64,000 nucleotides of DNA from SZAS-103 sp036496805 (GCA_036496805.1 DASXKN010000029.1:186001-250000); one strand, 5' to 3'; positions 50,350 to 59,816 are shown, numbered from the stretch's first letter. The notes: generated by a model from the sequence alone, not told the origin. Translations and numbers: made by a program.

Positions 50350-51170
50350 TCGCGCGCCTGTATCGCGGCGAGGAACGCATCGATGCGCTCGATCCGCGCG
50401 ATCGCGGCCTCGCCTACGGCGACGGCGTGTTCGAGACGGTCCTGGTCCACCATGGCGAGCCGGTGTGGTGGGACGAGCACCTGCGGCGACTGGAGCGCGG
50501 CTGCGCTGTGCTGGGAATCCGCGGACCCGATCGGGACTTCCTGCGCGCCGAGGCCGGCGCCATGGTCGCCGGTTGCGCGCGCGGCGTGCTGAAGCTGATC
50601 GTGACGCGCGGCATCGGCGAGCGTGGTTATGCGCGATCTCCGGATGCTTCGCCGACCCTCGCGATGTCGCTGTCGGACGCGCCATCCGCGCCACCGCCGC
50701 AAGGGCTGACGCTGCGCTGGTGCGAGACGCGGCTGGCGATCCAGCCGCGCCTGGCCGGCATCAAGCACCTCAACCGCCTCGAACAGGTGCTCGCCCGCGG
50801 CGAATGGAGCGACCCGTCGATCCACGAGGGCCTGCTGTGCGACACCGCGGGCCGCGTGGTGTCGGCGACTTCGGCCAACCTGTTCGTCCTGCGCGGCGGC
50901 CATTGGCTGACGCCTTCGATGGCCGACTGCGGCATTGCCGGCACCTGTCGCGCGTGGCTGCTGGGGAACGTCCCTGGCGCCGTCGAAACCGCGCTGTCGC
51001 GGGAAGAGGTCGAATCCGCCGGGGCCCTGGTCCTTTGCAATGCCGTGCGCGGTATTCTTCCGGTGGCGGCGCTGGGGGAGCGGCGCTGGGCGACGCGCGA
51101 CGCGACGCGCGCGCTGTGCCTCGCGCTGGCCCGCGCCGAGCCCGCATTCGCCGCCGTGCCGTTGTCCTGA
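50346..51170 (+). CDS. pabC: aminodeoxychorismate lyase
   Basis: PLP fold-type IV lyase that makes 4-aminobenzoate and pyruvate; 274 aa from ATG 50346. DRGLAYGDGVFET start, active lysine in GIKHLNRLEQVLA, and TSANLFVL with GIAGTCRAWLL. Pairs with pabB upstream; mltG follows. Confidence 0.94.
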   Translation: MIARLYRGEERIDALDPRDRGLAYGDGVFETVLVHHGEPVWWDEHLRRLERGCAVLGIRGPDRDFLRAEAGAMVAGCARGVLKLIVTRGIGERGYARSPDASPTLAMSLSDAPSAPPPQGLTLRWCETRLAIQPRLAGIKHLNRLEQVLARGEWSDPSIHEGLLCDTAGRVVSATSANLFVLRGGHWLTPSMADCGIAGTCRAWLLGNVPGAVETALSREEVESAGALVLCNAVRGILPVAALGERRWATRDATRALCLALARAEPAFAAVPLS

Positions 51171-51226
51171 TTTCCCGCTGCCTGCGTTGAACCGATGAAC
51201 CCAGTACCTGAAACGACGGAGTCGAT

Positions 51227-52282
51227 GTGACCGACAAACCCAGGCGCGGCCTGTTCGCCCGCATCGTCTCGAGCCTGTTCAAGCTCGGCTTGCTCGCGGC
51301 CCTCGTCGCGGGTGGCGTGGGCTACTGGCACTTCGACCGCTTCACGAAGGCGCCGATCGGCGGCCAGGCCACCAGGATGCAGATCCATCCGGGCGAATCG
51401 CTCGCTGGCGCCGTCAAGGCGTTGCGCGACGCAGGCGTCACCGACGGCAACGACCTCGAATGGCAACTGCTCGCGGCGCGGATGGGCGTGCGCTCGAAGA
51501 TGCAGATCGGCGAGTACGCGGTCGCGCCGGCGATGACGCCCGAGCAGCTCCTGCGCGACATCGCCAGCGGCAAGGTGATCCAGTACAAGTTCACCATCGT
51601 CGAAGGCTGGAACATGCGCGAACTGCGCGCGGCCCTGAAGACCGCACCGAACATGCAGCACCTGCTGTCGATGACCAGCGACAACGCGCTGATGCAGCAG
51701 CTCGGCCGCCCGCACCTGCACCCGGAAGGGCGCTTCCTGCCCGAAACCTATGCCTACACCAATGGCAGCACCGACCTCGACCTGCTGGCGCGCGCCGCCA
51801 GGGCGATGGACAAGGCGCTGGGCGAGGACTGGGACCATCGCGATCCGGGCCTGGGCCTGAAGACGCCCGACGATGCCCTCATCCTCGCCTCGATCGTCGA
51901 GAAGGAAACCGCCGTCCCCGACGAGCGCGCGAAGATCGCCGGCGTGTTCACGCGTCGCCTGCAGACCGGGATGAAGCTCGAGACCGACCCGAGCGTGATC
52001 TACGGCCTGGGCGGCAGTTACAACGGCAACATCACCCGCCACGACCTGATCGTCGACACGCCCTACAACACCTACACGCGCGCCGGCCTGCCGCCCACGC
52101 CGATCGCGATGCCGGGCCGCGCGGCGCTGGCGGCGGCGATGCATCCCGAGCCGGGCGATGCCCTGTATTTCGTCGCCAGCGGCACTGGCGGCCACGTGTT
52201 CTCGGCGACCCTGGCCGAGCACAACGCGGCGGTCGCGCGCTACGTGAAGCTGCAGCGCGACAAGAAGCAAGAGCAGCAGTGA
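51227..52282 (+). CDS. mltG: endolytic transglycosylase MltG
   Basis: Inner-membrane lytic transglycosylase that ends glycan strands; 351 aa from GTG 51227 with GGAG upstream. One helix (about 16-35), LysM-like part, then YceG domain with catalytic Glu in LASIVEKETAVPDER and LETDPSVIYGLG, YNTYTRAGLPPTPI. Stop overlaps tmk (GTGA). Confidence 0.96.
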   Translation: MTDKPRRGLFARIVSSLFKLGLLAALVAGGVGYWHFDRFTKAPIGGQATRMQIHPGESLAGAVKALRDAGVTDGNDLEWQLLAARMGVRSKMQIGEYAVAPAMTPEQLLRDIASGKVIQYKFTIVEGWNMRELRAALKTAPNMQHLLSMTSDNALMQQLGRPHLHPEGRFLPETYAYTNGSTDLDLLARAARAMDKALGEDWDHRDPGLGLKTPDDALILASIVEKETAVPDERAKIAGVFTRRLQTGMKLETDPSVIYGLGGSYNGNITRHDLIVDTPYNTYTRAGLPPTPIAMPGRAALAAAMHPEPGDALYFVASGTGGHVFSATLAEHNAAVARYVKLQRDKKQEQQ

Positions 52283-52905
52283 GGGGCCGGCTGATCACCG
52301 TCGAGGGCGGCGAGGGCGCCGGCAAGTCCAGCGCGATGACCGCGATCCGCGCGGCGATCGAGGCGCGCGGCATCGAAGTCGTGCAGGCGCGCGAACCCGG
52401 CGGCACGCCGACCGGCGAGGCGATCCGTGCGGTGTTGCTCGATCCCGCGCACCGCGTCTGCGCCGAGACCGAGCTGCTGCTGATGTTCGCCACCCGCGCC
52501 CAGCTCGTGCGCGAACTCGTGCTGCCCGCGCTCGAACGCGGCGCGTGGGTGCTCTCCGACCGCTTCACCGACGCCAGCTTCGCCTACCAGGGCGGCGGCC
52601 GCGGCATCGAGGGCGGCGCGATCGCCGAGCTCGAGCGCTGGGCCGCAGGCATCAAGCCCGACCTGACCTTCCTGCTCGACGTCGACGTCCGCCAGGGCCA
52701 CGCGCGCCTTGCAGGGCGAGGCGGCGGGCGCGACCGCATCGAACGCGAGCGCGAGGATTTCTTCGAGCGCGTGCGCGGGGTGTACCTGCAGCGCGCGGCC
52801 GCCGAGCCGTGGCGCTTCCGCGTGATCGATGCCGGCGCGGCGCAGGACACGGTGGTAGCTGCCGTACTCGCCGCGCTCGAAGAGGCGATTTCCGGGTGGA
52901 GCTGA
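52279..52905 (+). CDS. tmk: thymidylate kinase
   Basis: dTMP kinase, 208 aa from GTG 52279. P-loop VEGGEGAGKSS, DR(F) motif WVLSDRFTDASFAYQGGGR, lid RGGGRDRIE. Overlaps mltG by four and holB by ten bases. Confidence 0.96.
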   Translation: MRGRLITVEGGEGAGKSSAMTAIRAAIEARGIEVVQAREPGGTPTGEAIRAVLLDPAHRVCAETELLLMFATRAQLVRELVLPALERGAWVLSDRFTDASFAYQGGGRGIEGGAIAELERWAAGIKPDLTFLLDVDVRQGHARLAGRGGGRDRIEREREDFFERVRGVYLQRAAAEPWRFRVIDAGAAQDTVVAAVLAALEEAISGWS

Positions 52906-53876
52906 GAGATCTCGCGCCCTGGCTGCATGCGCCGCTGCGTCGCGCCCTCGACGCGCTGGCGTCGGGTCGACTCGCGCACGCGCTGCTGGTCTGCGGACCG
53001 CCGCACATCGGCAAGCGCGCCTTCGCCGACGCGCTTGCGCGGACGTTGTTGTGCCGCGAACGCGTCGACGGCCTCGCCTGTGGCCATTGCCGCGATTGCA
53101 CGCTCTACGGGGCAGGCACGCATCCGGACTGGCGCGACATCGGCCTGGAAGAAAACGAGAAGACCAAGGTCCTGCGCAAGGAGATCGTGATCGAGCAGGT
53201 GCGCGACCTCGGCGCCTGGTTCGCGCTGACGCCGCAACGCGGCGGTGCGCAGGTCGCGCGGGTCGATCCGGCTTCGGCGCTGAACCACAACGCAGCCAAC
53301 GCCCTGCTCAAGACCCTCGAAGAACCGATGCGCGACCGTTACCTGCTGCTGTCCTGCGTCTCGCCGATGCAACTGTCGGCGACGATCCGCAGCCGCTGCC
53401 AGCGGATCGTGCTGCAGTCGCCGGATGCCGCGACCGCGCTCGACTGGCTGCGTTCGCGCGGCTTCGATGCCACGCTCGCCGCGTCCGCGCTGGCGTCCGC
53501 ACGCGGCCATCCGGGCCTCGCCGCGCACTGGATCGACGCCGGCCTGCTCGCCCTGCGCGAAGCCGTCCGCGCCGACCTGGTGGCGCTGGCGGGCGATCGC
53601 GCGCTGCCACTCGAGGTCGCCACCGCGTGGCTGGCGGACGAATCCGCCGAACAGCGCCTGGCCTTCGCCGCCGACCTCGCCGCGGACCTGCATGCGCAGG
53701 CACTCGGCGCGGCCGCGCAGGGCGGCTGGCGCACGCAGCGCGTGGCCAACCTGCAGAAACTCGCGCTCTGGTTCGACAGCGTCAACCGCACGCGCGAGTT
53801 GCTGCGTACGCCGATCCGCGCCGACCTTGCCCTCGCCGGACTGCTGCGCGACTGGCGCGACGCCATCGCGGCTTGA
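52896..53876 (+). CDS. holB: DNA polymerase III delta prime subunit
   Basis: Clamp-loader subunit, 326 aa from GTG 52896 (MELRDLAPWLH). Degenerate P-loop CGPPHIGKRAFA, zinc cysteines (CGHCRDC and an earlier Cys), ALNHNAANALLKTLEEP and LLSCVSPMQLSATIRSRCQ. Start overlaps tmk. Confidence 0.95.
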   Translation: MELRDLAPWLHAPLRRALDALASGRLAHALLVCGPPHIGKRAFADALARTLLCRERVDGLACGHCRDCTLYGAGTHPDWRDIGLEENEKTKVLRKEIVIEQVRDLGAWFALTPQRGGAQVARVDPASALNHNAANALLKTLEEPMRDRYLLLSCVSPMQLSATIRSRCQRIVLQSPDAATALDWLRSRGFDATLAASALASARGHPGLAAHWIDAGLLALREAVRADLVALAGDRALPLEVATAWLADESAEQRLAFAADLAADLHAQALGAAAQGGWRTQRVANLQKLALWFDSVNRTRELLRTPIRADLALAGLLRDWRDAIAA

Positions 53877-53960
53877 GACGCGCCCATTGGGCAGCCCCCA
53901 TTGATCTGCCCCCATCGATCGGCGTTACACTGAGGCGCTGATCGGCCGGGGAGCGGACCT

Positions 53961-54317
53961 ATGATGGGTGGAGGCGGTGCACGGCAGGGCATCCTGTCGC
54001 TCGCGTTGAAGGACAAGAACGCCGTCTACAACGCCTATCTGTCCTTCGTGAAGGGCGGCGGCATCTTCGTCGCCACCCCGAAGCGCTACGCGCTCGGCGA
54101 CGAGGTCTTCGTGCTGATGACCCTGCCCGAGAGCAACGAGCGCCTGCCGGTCGCCGGCAAGGTCGTGTGGATGACCCCACCCGGCGCACAGGGCAACCGC
54201 CCCGCCGGCATCGGCGTCCAATTCGCCGAATCCGCCGAAGCCGAAGTCGCCCGCGGCAAGGTCGAGGCCTTGCTGGCCGGCATCACCAACTCGGACAAGC
54301 CGACCTCGACGTTGTAG
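53961..54317 (+). CDS. pilZ: type IV pilus assembly PilZ protein
   Basis: 118 aa PilZ-domain protein of the Xanthomonas type: ARQGILSLALKDKNAVY, FVKGGGIFVATPKRY, VAGKVVWMTP and GIGVQF. It lacks the RxxxR and DxSxxG c-di-GMP residues, as in that branch, which acts in pilus assembly through protein partners. Next to holB as in relatives. tatD, often next, is absent. Confidence 0.95.
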   Translation: MMGGGGARQGILSLALKDKNAVYNAYLSFVKGGGIFVATPKRYALGDEVFVLMTLPESNERLPVAGKVVWMTPPGAQGNRPAGIGVQFAESAEAEVARGKVEALLAGITNSDKPTSTL

Positions 54318-54581
54318 GGGGCTTCCCGTACGAGTACGCGGCTATGCCCGACGCGCGGCCAGGGAAATTCCCATCGTCCTCGGTTGACGGGATTCCCGCG
54401 TCGCGGCAATCGGGAAAGCACGACCAGCGCACGCCCGGGACTCCGGAGGTCATGGACCTTCCCAGGAGCAGACGACGATGCATCTTTGGGCACGGATGAA
54501 AGCTGAGATCCGTCCCGGTTTGCTTCCGGTCCGCTTCGATTCCCGGGACTAGACCATCCACACACCTGATGTCTCCAGACC
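54318..54581. other. intergenic region between pilZ and TPR gene
   Basis: 264 bases without a supportable gene. It includes short palindromic pieces (e.g. GGGATTCCCGC region) but no terminator with a T-run, RNA gene or clear promoter. Confidence 0.4.
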
Positions 54582-56030
54582 ATGAGCTTGCTACTCACAT
54601 TCCTGCTCACGCTGTCGACCGCGACTCCGGTCTCCGAACACCTCACGATTCCCATCGTTGGCGGCACGATCGAATTCCCCACGGAGGGAGGCTTGGTTCC
54701 GGTTTGTAGCGGAAATCCGGACGTAAAGCGGGATATCCAGGGCTTGATCGGTTCCGACAATCGTTTGCTGGATTGTTTCTTCACGAAGGAAGGGATCCTC
54801 GCCTTGCGCGAGGATCCGTCCGCAAATGACGTGCCGTTCTTCGAGGTGGCGGTGAATGCCAAGGCCGAAGGCCAGCTCGTCGATGGACACGAGTGGGATG
54901 GCATTCGGGCCCAAATCAGGGTCGACACGCCACCGGTAGGCCCCGTCGAGGGCAATCCATCCGCCTTTCCGGTACTTCCGACCGCCAGCGTAGCGGAGTC
55001 GGGGCGCGGAGATCCTTTCCAGGCGCACGTCTATCGGGAGACGCCCTGGTCGATCTCGACCGAAGTGCCGGCGGACCTGCAATCCCACGGCATGCATCAT
55101 GCGGAGGCCATTGCGTTTGTCGTGGTCGGGAACAGACTCATACAAGTCCTTGCGGTGGACCGGTTGCGCAAGCCCCCCGACGTCGCCGACCACGCTGCCG
55201 TGCGTGCGCAACTCGATACGCTCGTGGATCGGATCATCGTGCTCAATCCGTCCAGCCAGGACTTGCCCGGCACCAGCAAGCGACCGTGCAGCTACGAAAA
55301 TCCGGACCGGTCGGCGAGGATTGCGGCCTGTACGAGCCTGATCGACGGCGAGGCGACTGTGGATACTGCGCGGACGCGCGCCTACCTCGTTCGAGCGGGC
55401 GCATGGCTGGATCATGGGGACTATGACAAGTCCATCGACGACGCCAACGCGCTGCTTTCCCGGCAACCAGCCAATGCGGACGCGCTGTTCGAACGTGGAG
55501 TCGCTCGCAGGAAAAAGGGCGAACTCGACCTGGCCCTGGCCGATTTCCAGCAAGTCGTCGAAGAGCGCGAGCGGTTGCTCGGTGCATTCGGGGAGATGGG
55601 AATCCTCTACGAGGACAAGGGCGATCTCGCGGCGGCCGAGAACAGCTATTCGGAAGCGATCGACGCGGAAAAGGACGACGCGATCGGATGGAGCAGCCGG
55701 TGCGTAGTGCGCGCCAAGCGAGGACTCGATCTCGACGGCGCCTTGTCGGATTGCGATCAAGCACTCTCGCTGATCATGAGCGAGCCTGACATCGAGTCGT
55801 CGGTCTACAACCACCGCTGCCTCGTGCACTACCGGAAAAAGGAGTATCGCGAAGCAGTCGCGGACTGCGACACCGCGATCGCCAAAGGTCTCAGGGAATC
55901 CGCCGTCTACTACATCAGATCGCTCGCGAAACGGGAACTCGGCGACACGAGCGCTGCCGATGACCTGAAGCGCGCGAAGGAAATCTGGCCTGGCGTCGTC
56001 GGGAGGTATGCACAGTTCGGGATCCGTTAA
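54582..56030 (+). CDS. secreted TPR-repeat protein
   Basis: Exported protein of 482 aa, unrecognised N-terminal domain (about 20-225, with paired Cys near 43 and 66) followed by TPR repeats (about 260-470; e.g. YLVRAGAWLDHGDYDKSIDDAN, ALFERGVARRKKGELDLALA). Signal peptide about 1-17. The 5' part has somewhat lower G+C than neighbours. Likely a binding scaffold; partner unknown. Confidence 0.75.
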   Translation: MSLLLTFLLTLSTATPVSEHLTIPIVGGTIEFPTEGGLVPVCSGNPDVKRDIQGLIGSDNRLLDCFFTKEGILALREDPSANDVPFFEVAVNAKAEGQLVDGHEWDGIRAQIRVDTPPVGPVEGNPSAFPVLPTASVAESGRGDPFQAHVYRETPWSISTEVPADLQSHGMHHAEAIAFVVVGNRLIQVLAVDRLRKPPDVADHAAVRAQLDTLVDRIIVLNPSSQDLPGTSKRPCSYENPDRSARIAACTSLIDGEATVDTARTRAYLVRAGAWLDHGDYDKSIDDANALLSRQPANADALFERGVARRKKGELDLALADFQQVVEERERLLGAFGEMGILYEDKGDLAAAENSYSEAIDAEKDDAIGWSSRCVVRAKRGLDLDGALSDCDQALSLIMSEPDIESSVYNHRCLVHYRKKEYREAVADCDTAIAKGLRESAVYYIRSLAKRELGDTSAADDLKRAKEIWPGVVGRYAQFGIR

Positions 56031-56087
56031 CTGAAGGAGGAAACATATCCACCTGCTGACACGGGTCGCTTCGGGCACAATCTCCCC

Positions 56088-57041
56088 ATGACCCTGATCG
56101 CGACCCATGAGGCCATCCCCACCCTCGACATCCGCCGCTTCGACGACGACCGCGAGGCCTTCGTTGCCGAGCTGGGTATGGCCTACCGCGAATGGGGCTT
56201 CGCCGGCATCTCCGGCCACGGCATTCCGCAGGAGCTGATCGACGGCGCCTACGACGCCTTCGTGCGCTTCTTTGCGTTGCCCGACGAAACGAAGCGCAAG
56301 TACCACGTGCCCGGCGGTGGCGGGGCGCGCGGCTACACGCCCTTCGGCATCGAGACGGCGAAGGACGCGCGCTATCCGGACCTCAAGGAGTTCTGGCACG
56401 TCGGGCGCGAGCTGCCTGCGGGATCGAAATACGCGGACGTGATGCCGCCGAACCTGTGGTCGGCGGAAGTGCCGGAGTTTCGTGCGTGCGGGTACGCGCT
56501 GTACGAGGCGCTCGACGCGCTCGGCTCGCGCGTGCTGTCCGCGCTGGCGCTGCACATCGGCCTGCCGGAGGATTTCTTCGCCGACAAGACCGACTTCGGC
56601 AACTCGATCCTGCGGCCGATCCACTATCCGCCGATCGCTTCGCCCGACATCCCCAACGTGCGCGCCGGCGCGCACGAGGACATCAACCTCATCACCCTGC
56701 TGGTGGGCGCGAGCGCGGCCGGGCTCGAGGTGAAATCGCGGCGCGGCGACTGGGTGCCGTTCACCTCGGCGGCCGACACCATCGTGGTGAACATCGGCGA
56801 CATGCTGCAGCGGCTGACCAACCACGTGTATCCCTCGACCACCCATCGCGTGGTGAATCCGCCGGGGGAGGCCGCGCGCAAGCCGCGCTATTCGGTGCCG
56901 TTCTTCCTGCACCTGAATCCGGATTTCCTGATCCGCACGCTGCCGCAGTGCGTGGATGCGGACCATCCCGATCGCTATCCGGTGCCGATCACGGCGAACG
57001 AGTATCTGATGGAACGGCTGCGGGAAATCAAGCTGGTGTGA
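56088..57041 (+). CDS. 2-oxoglutarate/Fe(II) oxygenase, isopenicillin N synthase-like
   Basis: 317 aa. N-terminal DIOX_N part (IPTLDIRRFDDDREAF, WGFAGISGHGIP), iron ligands H-x-D in AGAHEDINLITLLVG and His in STTHRVVNP, and the RxS motif PRYSVPFF that binds the cosubstrate. The natural substrate is unknown; homologues are widespread in proteobacteria. Confidence 0.92.
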   Translation: MTLIATHEAIPTLDIRRFDDDREAFVAELGMAYREWGFAGISGHGIPQELIDGAYDAFVRFFALPDETKRKYHVPGGGGARGYTPFGIETAKDARYPDLKEFWHVGRELPAGSKYADVMPPNLWSAEVPEFRACGYALYEALDALGSRVLSALALHIGLPEDFFADKTDFGNSILRPIHYPPIASPDIPNVRAGAHEDINLITLLVGASAAGLEVKSRRGDWVPFTSAADTIVVNIGDMLQRLTNHVYPSTTHRVVNPPGEAARKPRYSVPFFLHLNPDFLIRTLPQCVDADHPDRYPVPITANEYLMERLREIKLV

Positions 57042-57067
57042 GGCGCCAAGTTCGCACCCTTGAAGTC

Positions 57068-57200
57068 CGTTCGTGGTGAGCCATCACGCCGTTCATGGTG
57101 AGCCTGTCGAACCATCGTGGGCCTCCAGCCGATCCGTCCATGGTTCGACAGGCTCACCACGAACGGATCTTGGGAAAGGCTCACCACGAACGGATCTTGG
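57068..57200. repeat. cluster of REP-like inverted repeats
   Basis: Two left arms (GTTCGTGGTGAGCC about 57069; GTTCATGGTGAGCC plus TGTCGAACCAT about 57091-57115) face two right arms (TGGTTCGACAGGC plus TCACCACGAACGG about 57141-57167; AGGCTCACCACGAACGG about 57178-57193). The final 25 bases are a direct partial repeat. Same family as at 25866. Confidence 0.85.
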
Positions 57201-57249
57201 AGGGGTTTTCCAGGGCACATGCCAGGTAGCAAGCCGCGGAGAACGCGAA

Positions 57250-57295
57250 CCCTCACTCCGCGTTGCGGAAATACCTCACTCCGCGTTGCGGAAAT
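57250..57295. repeat. 23-bp tandem duplication at the 3' end of the SDR gene
   Basis: CCTCACTCCGCGTTGCGGAA occurs twice, about 23 bases apart. The right copy contains the SDR stop and last codons; the left copy is past the stop. Confidence 0.8.
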
Positions 57296-58103
57296 CCTTC
57301 GCGCGCTTCTGCATCGTGCGCAGGCCCAGGCCGTCGGGCAGCAGCTTGAACAGGGTCTTGATGCTGCGGTTGAGGCGGCCGGTGATGCAGACGATCTGGC
57401 CGCGCTCGACCGCGTCCACGCCCATGCGCGCGACGTCCTCCGACTTCATCCACATCCGCCCGGGCATCTTCGAGACGAGGTCGCGGGTGCCGGTGACGTC
57501 GTGGAATTCCGAGTAGGTGAAGCCGGGGCAGAGCGCGCACACGTTCACGCCGAGCGGGGCGTTCTCCAGCGCCAGCGACTGCGAGAACTTGATCAGGAAG
57601 GACTTCGCCGCGCCGTACAGGGTGTGGCCCGCCGAGCCCGGCACGAGGCCGGCGAGCGAAGCGACGTTGAGGATGCGGCCATGACGGCGCTCCTGCATCG
57701 ACGGCAGGAACAAATGGGTGAGTTCGCAGGGCGCGTTCACCAGCACCTGCAGGAACTGCGCGTGCGTCTCCCAAGGCTGCGCGAGGTAATGGCCAGTGAC
57801 GCCGTAGCCGGCGTTGTTCACCAGCGTATCCACGTGCAGGCCCAGTTCCTCGACCTGGTCGAAGATCGCGGCGGGCACGGAAGGCTCGGAAAGGTCGGCG
57901 GCGAGTACGGTGCAGGGCACGCGCGATTCGAGTTCGTTGGCCAGCGCCAGCAGGCGGTCCTCGCGGCGCGCGGTGAGGATCAGCGGCTTGCCGCGGCGTG
58001 CGTATTCGCGAGCGATCGCCGCGCCGATCCCGCTGGAGGCGCCGGTGACGAGGACGTGGCCGGCGTCGGTCGATGGCCTTGGGGGCGCCCTGGAATCGGA
58101 CAT
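57276..58103 (-). CDS. short-chain dehydrogenase/reductase
   Basis: Classical SDR, 275 aa from ATG 58103 with GGAGA upstream. Cofactor TGASSGIGAAIA, NNAG (LVNNAGYGVTG), Ser in NVASLAGLVPG, Tyr and Lys in YGAAKSF. Substrate unknown; the PGxxxT and late basic tail fit fatty-acyl or ketone type SDRs. Divergent from tpiA. Confidence 0.92.
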   Translation of the reverse strand: MSDSRAPPRPSTDAGHVLVTGASSGIGAAIAREYARRGKPLILTARREDRLLALANELESRVPCTVLAADLSEPSVPAAIFDQVEELGLHVDTLVNNAGYGVTGHYLAQPWETHAQFLQVLVNAPCELTHLFLPSMQERRHGRILNVASLAGLVPGSAGHTLYGAAKSFLIKFSQSLALENAPLGVNVCALCPGFTYSEFHDVTGTRDLVSKMPGRMWMKSEDVARMGVDAVERGQIVCITGRLNRSIKTLFKLLPDGLGLRTMQKRAKDFRNAE

Positions 58104-58201
58104 CGCATGTCTCCGCGGTTCCGTTCCCGATTGTAGGCGCATTGCCGCCGCCGCGGCCGCGCCGCTATGCTTCGCCTTTCCCCGGCCTCAAGGAGACCGC
58201 C

Positions 58202-58999
58202 GTGCGTCGTCGCATCGTGGCGGGCAACTGGAAACTGCATGGCGATCGCGCGTTCGCGCGCGCGCTGCTCGACGAAATCGCCGCGGCGAGGCGGCCGCCC
58301 GATGTCGAAGTGGTGCTGCTGCCGCCGGCCATCTACCTGGGCGAACTGATCGCTCAATACATGCAGGCAGGGCTGGCGTTCGGCGCGCAGGACCTGAGCG
58401 CGAACGATTCCGGCGCCTTCACCGGCGAGATCTCGGCGACGATGGTGCACGACGTGGGTTGCCGCTACACCCTGGTCGGCCATTCCGAGCGCCGCGAATA
58501 CCATCGCGAGGACAACCGCCTGGTGGCCGAGAAGTTCGTTGCCGCGCACAAGGCCGGGCTGACGCCGATCCTGTGCGTGGGCGAGACCCTGCAGCAGCGC
58601 GAGGCGGGTCAGACCGAGTGGGTGATCCAGCGCCAGATCGACGCGGTGCGCGACATCGCCGGCCAGGACGCGCTGGCCGCCTGCGTGGTCGCCTACGAGC
58701 CGGTCTGGGCGATCGGCACCGGCCGCACCGCCACGCCGCAGCAGGCGCAGGAAGTGCATGCCTTCATCCGTGGCGAGGTGGCCGCGGGCAATGCTACAAT
58801 CGCCAACTGGCTGCCGATCCTCTATGGCGGCAGCGTGAAAGCTTCCAACGCGGCGGACCTGTTCGCGCAGCCGGATGTGGATGGCGGGTTGATCGGTGGC
58901 GCGTCGCTGGTCGCCAGGGATTTCCTGGCCATCGTCGCCGCGGCCTCGCGGCCCTCCGGCGGCTCCGACAGGACCCTGCGTTCCTTGAAATCCGTCTGA
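58202..58999 (+). CDS. tpiA: triosephosphate isomerase
   Basis: Glycolytic isomerase, 265 aa from GTG 58202 with AAGGAGA upstream. RRIVAGNWKLHG (Lys), LVGHSERREY (His), VVAYEPVWAIGTGRTA (Glu) and ILYGGSVKASNA. Slightly long C-terminus. Conserved tpiA-secG-tRNA-Leu order. Confidence 0.97.
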   Translation: MRRRIVAGNWKLHGDRAFARALLDEIAAARRPPDVEVVLLPPAIYLGELIAQYMQAGLAFGAQDLSANDSGAFTGEISATMVHDVGCRYTLVGHSERREYHREDNRLVAEKFVAAHKAGLTPILCVGETLQQREAGQTEWVIQRQIDAVRDIAGQDALAACVVAYEPVWAIGTGRTATPQQAQEVHAFIRGEVAAGNATIANWLPILYGGSVKASNAADLFAQPDVDGGLIGGASLVARDFLAIVAAASRPSGGSDRTLRSLKSV

Positions 59000-59049
59000 T
59001 CCGTCCCGATTCGGGATAGGTCGCGGCAGACATCGGTTCAAAAGAAAGC

Positions 59050-59640
59050 ATGCTCCTGATCTTCGTCAACGTGATCTTCGTATTGAGCGCGGTCGCCATG
59101 GTCGTGCTGATCCTGCTCCAGCGCGGCGCCGGTGCGTCCGCCGGGTCGGGCTTCGGCGGCGGCGCTTCGGCGACCGTGTTCGGTGCGCGCGGTTCGGCCA
59201 ACTTCCTGTCCAAGGCCACCAAGTGGCTGGCGATCGTGTTCTTCTCGATCAGCCTCGGCCTGGCCTGGTATTCGAGCAAGCCGCACGAGGGCACTTCGGC
59301 TGCCAACGACCTGGGTGTCATGGGCCGCGTGGCGACGCCGCCGTCGAGCGGCACCGCTCCGGCCGTTCCGCAGCCGACGGCTCCACTGCCGACGGCTCCC
59401 CAGCCGAACAGCACGGCGCCGGCGATTCCCCTGCCGACAGCTCCCGCGGTTCCGACGCCTGCGGTTCCAACGCCCGGGACCGTGACACCGGCAGCGTCTT
59501 CTCCGACTCCGACTCCGACTCCGGCATCCACGCAGCCGTCCGCGCAGGGCGCGGCTCCGGTCGCAGCTCCAGCTTCGCAGCCAGCGGCTCCTCCGTCGCC
59601 GGCGGCCAGCGGCGCCACGCCGGTCGGCAAAGGCGGCTGA
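59050..59640 (+). CDS. secG: preprotein translocase subunit SecG with long Pro/Ala/Thr tail
   Basis: SecYEG subunit, 196 aa. Two helices (about 2-22 and 55-73) with LLQRGAGASAGSGFGGGASATVFGARG loop (written in parts LLQRGAGASAG and SGFGGGASATVFGARG) are diagnostic. The tail (about 92-190) is a run of PTAPLPTAP-, PAVPTP-like repeats, longer than in E. coli (110 aa protein). Its role is unknown. Confidence 0.95.
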   Translation: MLLIFVNVIFVLSAVAMVVLILLQRGAGASAGSGFGGGASATVFGARGSANFLSKATKWLAIVFFSISLGLAWYSSKPHEGTSAANDLGVMGRVATPPSSGTAPAVPQPTAPLPTAPQPNSTAPAIPLPTAPAVPTPAVPTPGTVTPAASSPTPTPTPASTQPSAQGAAPVAAPASQPAAPPSPAASGATPVGKGG

Positions 59641-59688
59641 TCGACGTTAAAATAGGTTTCCGAAGCAGGTTCACCTGCTCAACAGCTT

Positions 59689-59773
59689 GCCCAGATGGCG
59701 GAATTGGTAGACGCACTACCTTGAGGTGGTAGCGACTTCGGTCGTGGAGGTTCGAGTCCTCTTCTGGGCACCA
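59689..59773 (+). tRNA. tRNA-Leu(GAG)
   Basis: 85-base leucine tRNA with encoded CCA. Acceptor GCCCAGA/TCTGGGC, anticodon loop TTGAGGT giving GAG, T-arm GGTTCGAGTCC. Follows secG as in relatives. Confidence 0.97.
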
Positions 59774-59816
59774 TGCACGGTTTCAGGAAAGTCCATGACT
59801 TCCCGGGAAACCCCTG

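Noticed and set aside
57117..58136. Plus-strand ORF opposite the SDR gene
   Set aside because: Starts in REP repeats and shadows the SDR; no domain.
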